DNA from: Edaphochlamys debaryana | Lineage: Eukaryota; Chlorophyta; Chlorophyceae; Chlamydomonadales | DNA: 64,000 nt | Direction: 5' to 3' | Assembly: GCA_016858145.1 (NCBI GenBank) | Contig: JAEHOE010000132.1 | Span: forward strand, 292,629-356,628 | Part shown: in pieces, positions 44,372-56,700 of the stretch | Numbering within the stretch: the stretch's first letter is position 1 | Layout of the letters: each line of letters opens with the position of its first letter | Program-made: the position numbers and the translations under genes | Notes under the pieces: generated by a model | The model's input: only the letters and a program-made list of their open reading frames with translations | The model's database searches: none | Told to the model about the DNA's origin: nothing

Positions 44372-47300
44372 ATGGCAGATAAGGCGAACTCACCTCCGCG
44401 ACCACGCGCCCGTGGGCGTCCGAGGCTTCATTCTGCGTTTACCATCGACGCTAATGGAAACACAATCCTTGCGGAGATGGGGACCACCGGCGGGGTGCAG
44501 ACAGCAGCGCCCGTAGGCGGAATACCATCCGGACCTCCCGGAGCGCCTACATTGTCAGAAGCAGTAGCACAGGACATTACTGCGGCTGGAGAGGACACTC
44601 CTCCACCCCCTGGCGACGAGGAGTGGCGGAGCCCGGAGCCCGCAGTCAGCCCGGCACCTCGCGCTGTGGAGTGGCGCACCGCGTTCACGTGCTGTGCGCC
44701 TTGCGGGTGTCCGTCTTTCATGACCCCTGAGCTGGCGGCGTACGTTAACGCCTGCCAGACCATTTGCGGTGATGACTTGCCCGCTCCCGTGGCCACGACG
44801 GCAACGAAGACTGTATACTGCCTCCCCACTGCTAGACCAGTGCGGGAGTTCGTCTTCACCACCTTCAGGACCGTGCAGCTCGCGGATGGCCCGCATGTGC
44901 TCTCTTGGTGCACTTGCGAGAGCTCCTGTTCCTCGAAAGCACGGCTTTTTGACCGCGATTCGCTGCCTGGGTGGCCTCGAGCTGCCGTGCTCGAAGAAGC
45001 AATGCACGCATGCGTGCACGCCCGGGCGCTCCAGGTGTGAACAATTGTTTGTGGCCTCACGGTTGGGTACTGGACTAATGGACTAATCTCACTGATTTTG
45101 GCTTCGCAGGTCTGGTGCGGCTGGCGCCGAAGGTCTTTCGAGGAGCTGCACCCGCCCGCGCGGGACTTCCAGGCCGGGCCTCCCCCACCACGGCACGAGC
45201 TGTCTTTCCCAGGGGCGGATGACCACATGCGCTGCGTATGGGTTGCTGGAGATCCTCTCTCCACCGACGCAGCTGTTGTCTATCAGCGCAGCGGCATCTT
45301 CCGCTGTACGGCATGCTCCGCAGGCAAGGCGTGCCGACACGTACGTCAGCATACCGCCTGCGGGCTCGCAGGCCATGCCGGCGTGCCTATGGATGCTGCC
45401 GACGGCTCTCCAGATGATGACAGCATTGCTGAACTCGACAAACTTATCAGCAGCTTCTTGGACGAGGACGGGAAACTGAGAGTCACTGCCAAAAGCAGGG
45501 TGCGCTTGGGCCTACGGTTCGTGTCGGGGTGGGTCGGGCAGCCTCACCACCCTGCCGCGTCAAGCGCTTGCTCGGATTCTTACCCCTACCGCGCTTCGTC
45601 CACGCTACCTCCCCCAGGCACGCATTCTCGATGGGCTTGTGCATCGTGGTGTCCAGCGTGTTTACCCAGAGCACTCGTCGTTGTCCTGCGAGCTCCTCCC
45701 GCAACCAAAACCTGGCCAGGCCTGCGACAAGTGCAAGGCCCCTTGGGAAGGGGCATCGCGCCACCGCTCAAACTGCACCGTCTACGGCATGTCTTGGTTT
45801 CGTGAAGTGGAGGTTTCCCACCTGAGGTGCAAGACGCCCAACTGCACAGGACGATTGCACTTCGACGGCGGCGAGATGGGGATACTCAACCTCAACGACA
45901 CGGACCTGTTCAGCCATGAACTGCTTCAATGGTAAGCATGGAAGCCTCTAGCGACCCCTGGAGCCCACCCAGCCCTGGGCCCGTCGCCTGGGCCCGTCGC
46001 CTGGGCCCGTCGCCGGGACCCGAGCCCCCACGCCTCTCAATCTGAGTCCATTCAGTCCTTTGTTGCTGTGGCCCGCAGGTATAGCATCCAGCTCGCAACC
46101 ACCCGAGTTCCGTTCTACTCACTCTGGGTGGCCGTGGTGAAGTCGTACGTGTCGCGTGGCCTGCTTGCGCCTGGGTCCCCAGAGGAGCTGTGCTACGCCA
46201 ACAAGCGCGCTGTGTAAGCCTGCTTCATTGTCCACTGACAATGTTGGGGCCTGTGCGCAGACTCAACCTTTTCTTTCGTCCCCACCGCTTTCGTCCCCAC
46301 AGCTTCCAGGCTGCTTGGCTCAATTACATCGCCTTGCAGGACCTCGACTACACGCCGGCCTTCACGTGCAGTTGCCCTGGCGGACAGTGTGATGCCGTGA
46401 TTGCTGACGGCATCATGGTTGGGATGAAGAAGGAGAAGGTGGGTGCGTTCAAGCATGATCCGTTCATCGGGGGTTGGCCTAATGACAGCGTTTGACACGC
46501 AGAGCCACCTGGTGAAGCCGTGGGGGCCCAGCCCCAGCGAGGAAGCTCGGGCGGGCTCGTTGCACAGTGGCCGCTCTTTGCTTGCCGTCCCTGCTCTCCG
46601 ATCAACACTCAAGAAGTTGTGCGAGTCGGAGTCTGTCAGGATCTCCACGGATGAGTATGAGCGCTTCTGGATGGCACTGGACACGCAGGCTGGGCTCCGC
46701 CAGTACCTGGTGGGCAGGGTTGGAGGGCGATGGAGGGAGGGAGCGGCAGCTTAGCTAGGAGAGGAGGGCTCAGACATTGATTATCACTGTCTTACGAAGG
46801 CGAAGTCTTGGCCAACGGCTTCCGCCCCTTCCCCACCCTCACGCCCTTGTGCTGCAGTCCGACTTCAAGTCGACCACGGTGGACGGGGTATGCATCGACG
46901 CGCCAGCTGGTGTGCGACAGCTCTTGCGCGCCATTGCTTCTGAAAGCCCAGTGTGCGCTTTCATCCCATTCGCCGTCCACACGTGGCTTGAGCGAGCGTT
47001 GCAGCCAGAGCAGCCCTTACCTGGGCCAGCAGAGCTCCTTCAGCTGGCGGTGAGGATGTTGCCTGAATCTTTCCATCTCCCAGTGGTAAACCTGCTCCTA
47101 ATGAGAGGCCCTTTCCCTCCATCCCCACAGAACGAAGCGCCTTTGCTGAGCAGCTTTGTGATGGAGGAGACTGCATGCCGCGGTAGCCGCGGCTCTGGCG
47201 GCTCGAGTGGCTTCTTGCACCCAAGAGCCATGGCCCTACTCAGCAAGTTGCTGGAGCTTGCTCGGGCCGCATATGACGCTGCCAACCCTGCCGCCTACGG

Positions 47301-48052
47301 CAAAGCTACAAAGGACAGGGCTGCGCGTGATGCGCAGGCCCACCAGGACCCTGCGCTGTCCGGTAGGATGAGTGAGGAGCAGGGGCACGGGGCGGCTTTG
47401 GCTGTCTACCTGGCACCTCCAATGAAACTGTCCTTCTCCTTGACCCCTCTTCACAGACGCGGGGCCTGACCTGGAGTTGCTGGGCCCAGATGCGGAGTTT
47501 CTGCGCACTGGCTTCTTTTACCCCTCCATGCCAAGGGTGCGCAGGCTGGGGCGGTACCTGGCTGACTTTAAGAGCCAATCTACTGGCAGTGCTCGATGCA
47601 CAAAGTATAAGTACGATGCTAAGAAGTTGACGCCTGGGCTCTTTGTGCTTCACTGTTTGAAGTGTGGCGCGTGCCTGGGGTTTCACATGATGCGTTCGGC
47701 TGAGTCGCCCCAGGCGCTTTTTGAAGTTTTGTACACTCGGTTTCCACGTTGCCCAAAGATCATAGTGTACGACAATAACTGCCACGGTCACGCATACTTC
47801 CTCAACCGCCAGCCGCGTTGGGCACGTAGCTCGTTATTCCTCATAGATAAGCTGCATTTCGCGGGACACAGCGGTTGCTGCGGGGCATACAACATAGCGG
47901 CTTACCCGGAGCTGTCACAACTAAACTCACAACTTGCTGAGCAGCGAAACGCAAGGCTGGCTTTGCTCAAGTCCCATTGCGCATTCATGACTCAGCCCAT
48001 GTTTTTGATATATGTGCGGTATTTTCTGTTTATGAGGGCTCTGCTTGATTGA
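44372..48052 (+). CDS. KDZ-superfamily transposase
   Basis: Nine exons, phases consistent, 954 aa: 44372-45034, 45110-45499, 45618-45931, 46079-46213, 46303-46438, 46503-46709, 46858-47049, 47131-47362, 47457-48052. An AT-hook-like RARGRPR lies near residue 15. Cys clusters follow: a SWIM-like RCTACSAGKACRH (about 286-298), CDKCKAPW, and CSCPGGQC just before the first acidic residue. The RNase-H-like core shows VIADGIMVG (Asp about 536), IIVYDNNCHGHAY (Asp about 862) and QLAEQRN (Glu about 918), the D-D-E arrangement of Kyakuja-Dileera-Zisupton transposases, which also carry Cys-rich (CxC) domains. It is expected to cut and paste the element by binding the terminal repeats. No disabling mutation was seen. 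The last ~66 nt of the gene are repeated twice downstream. Confidence 0.88.
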
Positions 48053-49162
48053 TTATTGAGTGAGCATCCGGGTTAACACTCACGCGCTGGACCCCCTGCG
48101 CCGCTGCGGACCTGGCGGCGGCGACGGCCTGCGCTGGAGTGCGGAGCGCTGGACCCCCCTGCGCCGCTGCGGACCTGGCGGCGGCGGCGGCCTGCGCCGG
48201 AGGGCGTTGCGCTGGAGGCCCCTTCACCGCTGCGGAGCTGGCGGCGGCGACGGCATGCGCTGGAGTGCGGAGCGCTGGACCCCCTGTGCCGCTGCGGACC
48301 TGGCGGCGGCGGCGGCCTGCGCTGGAGTGCGGAGCGCTGGACCCCCTGTGCCGCTGAGGGCGTTGCGCTGGAGGCCCCTTCACCGCTGCGGAGCTGGCGG
48401 TATCCGCCGGTCCACAGGGTTGGTTCAACCCTTCCTGCCGTCGGTGTTTCTCAACACCATCACCCCAGGCTTCGCTGACGCTTGCGGTATTGAGCCTTGC
48501 CCACACTCGCAGCAACGATGAAGCGGCTTCACCAGGATTGTGCTCCAGTGCAGGGCAGCGGAATGCGTTGGAGGCCACTTCTTCGTGCCCTGCCGCCGGG
48601 TGAGCTGTACAACGCACATGTGCCGATGTGGCGGCTGTAGGATGGACTAGAATAATGGGGTTTGGACTGCCTGTGCCGGTTGACCTGGAGCAAGGGGCGG
48701 TCAGCGCGTCCACCCGTATGGTGGAGGCAGGATAAGCTGCGGTAGAGCCCTGTGCCGGTGTGGCCACTGCAGGATGGACTGGGGGGTGGATCAGCATAGC
48801 TCTCGGCTCGGCTCCCGTTGTGGCGGCGGCAGGCTGGGCTGCGGTTGTGGGGCGGCGGACTTTGAGGCGGCTCTGCCACACGCCTCCAGCCTATCCTGCC
48901 GCCTTCAATCCGGTTTGACGACCGCAGGATAGGCTGGAGGCATGTGGCGGCAGAATACGGCTTGGGGGTGCACTGTCGACAGGCCCCTTTCGCAGGCACC
49001 GCAATGCCCCGTTTCGCCCGGCCTGCGTCCGGCAGCCACGGACCCGGCGATGGGCACAGCCACTGGAAGGAGCGGTGTGGGTCCCGGCAGCGATGTCACT
49101 GGCGGAGGCGTTGGCGAGGAGAGGTGACGCACTGCTGGAGCCCCCTGTGCCGCTGCGGACCT
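47985..49162 (+). repeat. Macrorepeat copy A (starts within transposase 3' end)
   Basis: It begins with ttcatgactcagcccatgtt in the transposase C-terminus, continues through a short block of the 62/63-bp minisatellite (48080-48410), a unique segment with a hairpin, and ends where the same start sequence recurs at 49163. It is nearly identical to copy B but lacks about 78 bp present in B near 49918-49998. Confidence 0.92.
48875..48948. repeat. Hairpin in macrorepeat A
   Basis: gccacacgcctccagcctat… (48875-48899) pairs with its near-perfect complement at 48924-48948 around a 24-nt loop. The same hairpin is at 50194-50267 in copy B. Confidence 0.88.
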
Positions 49163-50481
49163 TCATGACTCAGCCCATGTTTTTGATATATGTGCGGTAT
49201 TTTTTGTTTATGAGGGCTCTGCTTGATTGATTGTTGAGTGAGCATCCGGGTTAACACTCACGCGCTGGACCCCCTGTGCCGCTGGGGACCTGCCGTCGGC
49301 GGCGGCATGCGCCGGAGCGCGGAGCGCTGGACCCCCCTGCGCCGCTGGGGACCTGCCGTCGGCGGCGGCATGCGCTGGAGGGCGTTGCGCTGGAGGCCCC
49401 TTCACCGCTGCGGACCTGCCGTCGGCGGCGGCATGCGCCGGAGTGCGGAGCACTGGACCCCCCTGCGCCGCTGCGGACCTGGCGGCGGCGACGGCATGCG
49501 CTGGAGTGCGGAGCGCTGGACCCCCTGCGCCGCTGCGGACCTGGCGGCGGCGACGGCCTGCGCTGGAGTGCGGAGCGCTGGACCCCCTGTGCCGCTGAGG
49601 GCGTTGCGCTGGAGGCCCCTTCACCGCTGCGGAGTTGGCGGTATCCGCCGGTCCACAGGGTTGGTTCAACCCTTCCTGCCGTCGGTGTTTCTCAACACCA
49701 TCACCCCAGGCTTCGCTGACGCTTGCGGTATTGAGCCTTGCCCACACTCGCAGCAACGATGAAGCGGCTTCACCAGGATTGTGCTCCAGTGCAGGGCAGC
49801 GGAATGCGTTGGAGGCCACTTCTTCGTGCCCTGCCGCCGGGTGAGCTGTACAACGCACATGTGCCGATGTGGTGGCTGTAGGATGGACTAGAATAATGGG
49901 GTTTGGACTGCCTGTGCTGGTCTGGCGGCGACCGCATGCCTTCGAACAGAAGACCCATGCACCCCACCCCATGTTGCTGTCCCGTCGTCGGCAGCAGGTT
50001 GACCTGGAGCAAGGGGCGGTCAGCGCGTCCACCCGTATGGTGGAGGCAGGATAAGCTGCGGTAGAGCCCTGTGCCGGTGTGGCCACTGCAGGATGGACTG
50101 GGGGGTGGATCAGCATAGCTCTCGGCTCGGCTCCCGTTGTGGCGGCGGCAGGCTGGGCTGCGGTTGTGGGGCGGCGGACTTTGAGGCGGCTTTGCCACAC
50201 GCCTCCAGCCTATCCTGCCGCCTTCAATCCGGTTTGACGACCGCAGGATAGGCTGGAGGCATGTGGCGGCAGAATACGGCTAGGGAGTGCACTGTCGACA
50301 GGCCCCTTTCGCAGGCACCGCAATGCCCCGTTTCGCCCGGCCTGCGTCCGGCAGCCATGGACCCGGCGATGGGCACAGCCACTGGAAGGAGCGGTGTGGG
50401 TCCCGGCAGCGATGTCACTGGCGGAGGCGTTGGCGAGGAGAGGTGACGCACTGCTGGAGCCCCCTGTGCCGCTGCGGACCT
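49163..50481 (+). repeat. Macrorepeat copy B
   Basis: A 1319-bp unit with the same order as copy A: transposase-end fragment (49163-49228), about six minisatellite units, unique segment, hairpin. High identity to A indicates recent duplication. Confidence 0.92.
50194..50267. repeat. Hairpin in macrorepeat B
   Basis: Inverted arms 50194-50218 and 50243-50267, equivalent to the hairpin at 48875-48948. Confidence 0.88.
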
Positions 50482-52136
50482 TCATGACTCAGCCCATGTT
50501 TTTGATATATGTGCGGTATTTTTTGTTTATGAGGGCTCTGCTTGATTGATTGTTGAGTGAGCATCCGGGTTAACACTCACGCGCTGGACCCCCTGTGCCG
50601 CTGGGGACCTGCCGTCGGCGGCGGCATGCGCCGGAGCGCGGAGCGCTGGACCCCCCTGCGCCGCTGGGGACCTGCCGTCGGCGGCGGCATGCGCTGGAGG
50701 GCGTTGCGCTGGAGGCCCCTTCACCGCTGCGGACCTGCCGTCGGCGGCGGCATGCGCCGGAGTGCGGAGCACTGGACCCCCCTGCGCCGCTGCGGACCTG
50801 GCGGCGGCGACGGCATGCGCTGGAGTGCGGAGCACTGGACCTCCCTGCGCCGCTGCGGACCTGCCGTCGGCGGCGGCATGCGCCGGAGTGCGGAGCACTG
50901 GACCCCCCTGCGCCGCTGCGGACCTGGCGGCGGCGACGGCATGCGCTGGAGTGCGGAGCGCTGGACCCCCCTGCGCCGCTGCGGACCTGGCGGCGGCGAC
51001 GGCATGCGCTGGAGTGCGGAGCACTGGACCCCCTGTGCCGCTGCGGACCTGGCGGCGGCGACAGCCTGCGCTGGAGTGCGGAGCACTGGACCTCCCTGCG
51101 CCGCTGCGGACCTGCCGTCGGCGGCGGCATGCGCCGGAGTGCGGAGCACTGGACCCCCCCTGCGCCGCTGCGGACCTGGCGGCGGCGACGGCATGCGCTG
51201 GAGTGCGGAGCGCTGGACCCCCCTGCGCCGCTGCGGACCTGGCGGCGGCGACGGCATGCGCTGGAGTGCGGAGCACTGGACCCCCTGTGCCGCTGCGGAC
51301 CTGGCGGCGGCGGCATGCGCCGGAGTGCGGAGCACTGGACCCCCCTGCGCCGCTGCGGACCTGGCGGCGGCGACGGCATGCGCTGGAGTGCGGAGCGCTG
51401 GACCCCCCTGCGCCGCTGCGGACCTGGCGACGGCGACGGCATGCGCTGGAGTGCGGAGCACTGGACCCCCTGTGCCGCTGCGGACCTGGCGGCGGCGGCG
51501 GCATGCGCTGGAGTGCGGAGCGCTGGACCCCCTGTGCTGCTGCGGACCTGGCGGCGGCGACGGCATGCGCTGGAGTGCGGAGCACTGGACCTCCCTGCGC
51601 CGCTGCGGACCTGGCGGCGGCGACGGCATGCGTTGGAGTGCGGAGCGCTGGACCCCCTGTGCCGCTGCGGACCTGGCGTAGGCGACGGCATGCGCTGGAG
51701 TGCGGAGCACTGGACCTCCCTTCGCCGCTGCGGAGCTGGCGTAGGCGACGGCATGCGCTGGAGTGCGGAGCGCTGGACCCCCTGTGCCGCTGCGGACCTG
51801 GCGGCGGCGACAGCCTGCGCAGGAGTGCGGAGCACTGGACCTCCCTGCGCCGCTGCGGACCTGGCGGCGGCGACGGCATGCGCTGGAGTGCGGAGCACTG
51901 GACCTCCCTGCGCCGCTGCGGACCTGGCGGCGGCGACGGCATGCGCTGGAGTGCGGAGCGCTGGACCCCCTGTGCCGCTGGGGACCTGCCGTCGGCGGCG
52001 GCATGCGCCGGAGTGCGGAGCACTGGACCCCCCTGTGCCGCTGCGGACCTGGCGGCGGCGGCGGCATGCGCCGGAGGGCGTTGCGCTGGAGGCCCCTTCA
52101 CCGCTGCGGAGCTGGCGGTATCCGCCGGTCCACAGG
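50482..52136 (+). repeat. Macrorepeat copy C with expanded 62/63-bp minisatellite
   Basis: It starts with the transposase-end fragment (50482-50550), then has about 24 units of a 62- or 63-bp repeat, for example ctggacc-(5-6 C)-tgcgccgctgcgg…gcatgcgctggagtgcgga. Because unit length alternates between 62 and 63, reading frames rotate; several frames on both strands stay open for 400-500 codons without being genes. It ends at ccgccggtccacagg, the point where A and B continue into unique sequence. Confidence 0.93.
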
Positions 52137-53787
52137 AGCGGGGGTAGCGCCGCGGGGACCGGGGTGGGGGCGGTGGTGGGATGAGATGGGGTTGGTCATA
52201 GGAGGGGCGAGAGCTGGTTGGGCGTTTGGGTGCATGGGGCGGGGCAGGGCACGCGGGTTGTCCTGGGCATGGAGTGGGGCCCGGACTGTCAGGTGGCCGG
52301 AACGAGCAAGGTCACCTGCAGCATGGCGGGAATAAAGGGGGCGAGCAGCCCTGCTCTTGCAAGCAGTGAAGTGCAACCCCGTGCTGGCCTGGGGCTGGGG
52401 CGCAGATGGGCAGCTGCCAGAACCCAGACTGGCACCGAGCGCGGAGGCTAGCGCCGAGCGCTCACGGGCGGGAGGGGAAGGGAGGGTAGGCAGTGTGCCG
52501 TTGACCGCAGTTGAGGGGAGCCAGCTATGCTGTTGAGGAGGTTCCGGACTCACCCCGGGCAGGTACCGTGTCAGCCCAGCCCGCTGCCCAGGCGTAGCCG
52601 GTCTCACCTCATAACGATACCATCACGATACCGCTAGTGCTAGTGCTAGTGCTACGCGGGTGGGAACAGGCCAAGAGGACCGGACGTGCTGGCACCCAGC
52701 CATGTTGGAGGTGTGGTCCAGCCTCCAGCCCTTGCTTTAGGCTGTCCCCACTCGTCCTGAGTCCTGCCCTCGCACCACCAGCTCGAGTAGGGCAGGGGCT
52801 TAGGGACTAGCACGCCAGATCCGACACACTAGTCGATTGGCACGTTTGGGAGTCCGACCTGCCACGCAGCTCCGCCAGCGGGCTGGTCCGAAACCCTAAC
52901 AGCCTGGCGGCACCGAGCCCCCTGCCAGCTGTCCGATTATGCATCCATCCCCATCTCTTGTCCCCCTTCACCCGCCCACCCAACGCCACCGCGTGGAAGA
53001 GCGACTCGTCAGCTGGTCAGCAGCGCTATGGCTGACTGGTTGCTGTGCAGAAGCCTGGGGCGGGAGGGAACCTAGGAGATGGCTGATGAGCGTTATCTGG
53101 GCAGCACTCTGGCCAACGGAAGATTGGTCAAGTACAGCTCCTGTGGGCTGACATTGAGAACAACGTGGCAGAGAGTCTCATTGTTCCAGCTGACCCAAAT
53201 GCGTAACACGAAAGGGCATGTCCCGCTGGCAGGTTGAGCTGTCAGAGGTGCGCACAGAATGAAGTGCTAGCCGGCATAAAGGGAGAGCTAGGATCGGAGC
53301 GAGGGACTTGAGGTTTCAACAGCATGAAATACCTGCCACCATTGCAAGCCCCCTGCCAAAGTATAGGTTACCCCCTGCCTCGGCGATGCACACCGCTGGC
53401 ACCCTGCCTACTTCTCTCGCGTTGCGGACCTGGTGGCGACACGCTCAGCTGCATCCCCTTTCGTCGTCATCCGAAGTACGCTGCACGGCCCCCTGCGAGC
53501 ACTGCACCCGCTGCCAAAGTCCCCTCGTCCCCGCTTCTCCTTCCGTTCAAGTTTTCGTCGTCGTGATAGGCTATCCATGAGCCCGGCTATCCGCCTCTGC
53601 CTTATTGCTATCCGCCTGACAAGCCTTGGCCTTTCATCGACAAGCCTGCTGCCTCCAACCGCCCGACAAGCCGCTGCCTCCAACCGCCCAACAAGCCGCT
53701 GCCTCCAACCGCCCGACAAGCGGCTGCCTCCAACCGCCCGACAAGCCGCTGCCGCCAACCGCCCGACAAGCCTCCGCGCTGGCCATG
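52137..53787. other. Central non-coding part of the transposon
   Basis: No supported gene. It includes a short (gctagt)n run at about 52635-52655 and the 3' flank of the minus-strand gene. Confidence 0.55.
53646..53775. repeat. 26-bp minisatellite (five units)
   Basis: Units of the type ctgcctccaaccgcccgacaa-gccg are repeated about five times immediately downstream of the Ulp1-type gene's stop codon (minus strand). Confidence 0.9.
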
Positions 53788-56700
53788 TCACAGAACCCTC
53801 CCTTGCGGCTGCAGTGGCGTCCTGGGTGTTCTCACGGTAGCCTCTGCGAGAGCGGTTTCTACAGCCTCGCGGTCACCCGCTGACACGTGCGGCAGCAGCC
53901 ACTTGAGCGCCAGCGCACGCAGCTTCCACCGTAGGGCGGCCGCCTCGCCCGAGGTGTACCACTTGATGTTGCTCAGGTCGTGCTGCACCGCGCCGCCATC
54001 GGCTAGCTCCACCAAGGACGGCGCTGGTCATGGGCAACGGCACAAGCGTCAGTGGCAAGCCACACTAAACGCCCTGATAACAAGGGGATTCACCACGGCT
54101 CATGCACTCACTCTTGCGCTCTGTGCCCCTGAGCTCCACCCGCTCGGGACGTCGTGCCAGGAAGTGCTCCAGGGTGGACAGCATGAAGACGGCGCAGTGC
54201 TTGGTCATGCCCTGGTGGGGCGCGCGCACGTCACTCCGGGCTGGGAAACTGCCAGCCGTGACCCGCACTGTGCCGTGGCCAGCGCTGCGCAGCTGACAGG
54301 ACAGGTAGTGGCGAATCTTGCCGTACTCGGGTGCGTGGAAGTTGCCACCATCGTCTGCATGTGAAGAAGTCCTGTCAAGGAGAGGAGTAGCAGTGCCACA
54401 ACAGCAGTGCGGCAGTGCCCACCCCATGAGGAGTCGAAGTGCAGAATCATCGGTGTGCCGGGCGCTTTGGGGTCCACGAGCCGGGGCAGGTGGCAGATGA
54501 CGAGAAGGGACCAGTGGAACCCGGTGTGCATGGGCAGAAACACGAAGTCCTTCTTGGAGAGGTCCACCACCTACAAAAGACAACTGCTTGAGTGCAGTCT
54601 ACATTCTAACTTCAGCTAGCCCCTAACACCAGGCCGCACCCACCTCGTGGCGCCCCGAGAGAGATTCCCACAACTCCTTCGGTCGAAGCCGCGTCCAGGC
54701 CTCCTCCGCAGCGCCCTTCTCGACAATCTTGCTGTACATGTGGGTGCCGAGCAGGCAGCAGCGCGTGCGTGTCTCCGGTGGCATGTGGTCCCAGAGCCAC
54801 CTGAGGGCCACACCAGGGCGGGGTTACTCGGGTGGTTAAGGATATATACGGCGAAGGGTGCAGGTTGCAGGGCACCCAGGTGAGGAGATGCTTGGAAACG
54901 GGCTCACAAGATGTAGAGGTTGATGGACGTGTCCGACAAGTCGCAGTCGGCATCTCCCTGCAGCCGCTGGAGCTCCGAACCCCAGAGGTCCCAGTTGCGG
55001 TTGCGAGGGTTTGAACGGGACGGACTTGACGGCTGCGAGTCTCTGAGCCAGGGGGTCCGTCAGTCCACAGGAGGGCGGCTGGCGCGATGGACCGACCGTT
55101 AGTTCATGGGTGATCACCCACTCATCGTCGCCGTCGCCCACACCGCCACTGCCCGGCGGCGGCTGGTCGCTGGGCGCGGCTGAGGGGCGTGGGTCCGGCT
55201 GGAGGCCGGCGGTGCCCCTGTGGCCACCGTCGCCGTCGCCCAGACCGCCACCGCCCGATTGGCCTCCTCCGCCGCCGCCGCCGGCGCCAAGGCCCCCGCT
55301 GCTCGTGCCAGCCGTGGCGCTGCCGTGCCCCCCGCCCGGTCCCGTGGCGGTGTGCGGGCCCGGCGGCGGAGGGGGCGCGCTGGGGACTTGAGGCGCCTGC
55401 GGAAGGGGCAGGGGGAGGGAGCCGTGACACAGGTAGCCGCGCAGAACGCAAGCAAGGCAGGCATGCTGAGGGGGAGCACAGCTGTCGGTGGAGATGAAGC
55501 CAGCCCCGCTAGACTCCAAGCGGCCCCTTGAACGCACCTGCACGGAGGCGGACGCAGGCGGCGGCTGGGCGCTGGGCGCGGCTGAGGGGCATGGGTCCGG
55601 CTGGAGGCCGGCGGTGCCCCTGTGGCCACCGTCGCCGTCGCCCAGACCGCCACCGCCCGATTGGCCTCCTCCGCCGCCGCCGCCGGCGCCAAGGCCCCCG
55701 CTGCTCGTGCCAGCCGTGGCGCTGCCGTGCCCCCCGCCCGGTCCCGTGGCGGTGTGCGGGCCCGGCGGCGGAGGGGGCGCGCTGGGGACTCGAGGCGCCT
55801 GCGGAAGGGGCAGGGGGAGGGAGCCGTGACACAGGTAGCCGCGCAGAACGCAAGCAAGGCAGGCATGCTGAGGGGGGAGCACAGCTGTCGGTGGAGATGA
55901 AGCCAGCCCCGCTAGACTCCAAGCGGCCCCTTGAACGCACCTGCACGGAGGCGGACGCAGGCGGCGGCTGGTCGCTGGGCGCGGCTGAGGGGCGTGGGTC
56001 CGGCTGGAGGCCGGCGGTGCCCCTGTGGCCACCGTCGCCGTCGCCCAGACCGCCACCGCCCGATTGGCCTCCTCCTCCGCCGCCGCCGCCGGCGCCAAGG
56101 CCCCCGCTGCTCGTGCCAGCCGTGGCGCTGCCGTGCCCCCCGCCCGGTCCCGTGGCGGTGTGCGGGCCCGGCGGCGGAGGGGGCGCGCTGGGGACTTGAG
56201 GCGCCTGCGGAAGGGGCAGGGGGAGGGAGCCGTGACACAGGAAGCCGCGCAGAACGCAAGCAAGGCAGGCATGCTGAGGGGGGAGCACAGCTGTCGGTGG
56301 AGATGAAGCCAGCCCCGCTAGACCGCGAGCGGCCCCTTGAACGCACCTGCACGGAGGCGGACGCAGGCGGCGGCTGGTCGCTGGGCGCGGCTGAGGGGCG
56401 TGGGCCCGGCTGGAGGCCGGCGGCGACCTCCCCGCTACCAGAGGCAGAGTCGCATGCTGCTTGAAGCGGCAATCCGAGGAAACGCTTGGAGTCGTCGTCA
56501 AGGGGCGACACTGCCGACGACACAACATACATCTCGTTAGATAGGAAACTTTCAACGCGGCTGTGCTCACTTACGAGGTGTGGCATCGAACGGATTGTAC
56601 TCCTGCGCGGGGCGTTCCTCCTTCGGCACATCCGCACGTGCTGCTGCCTCCGCTGCTTCTTCAGCCACCCTTTCACAGTGGTCTCCATACGTCTGCAATG

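Noticed and set aside
48053..52136. CRISPR-like array
   Set aside because: Repeats are contiguous without unique spacers, and the context is a eukaryotic transposon.
50527..52184. Very long open frames (440-529 codons) on both strands over the minisatellite
   Set aside because: They arise from a stop-free 62/63-bp repeat read in several frames; composition and frame rotation show no coding selection.
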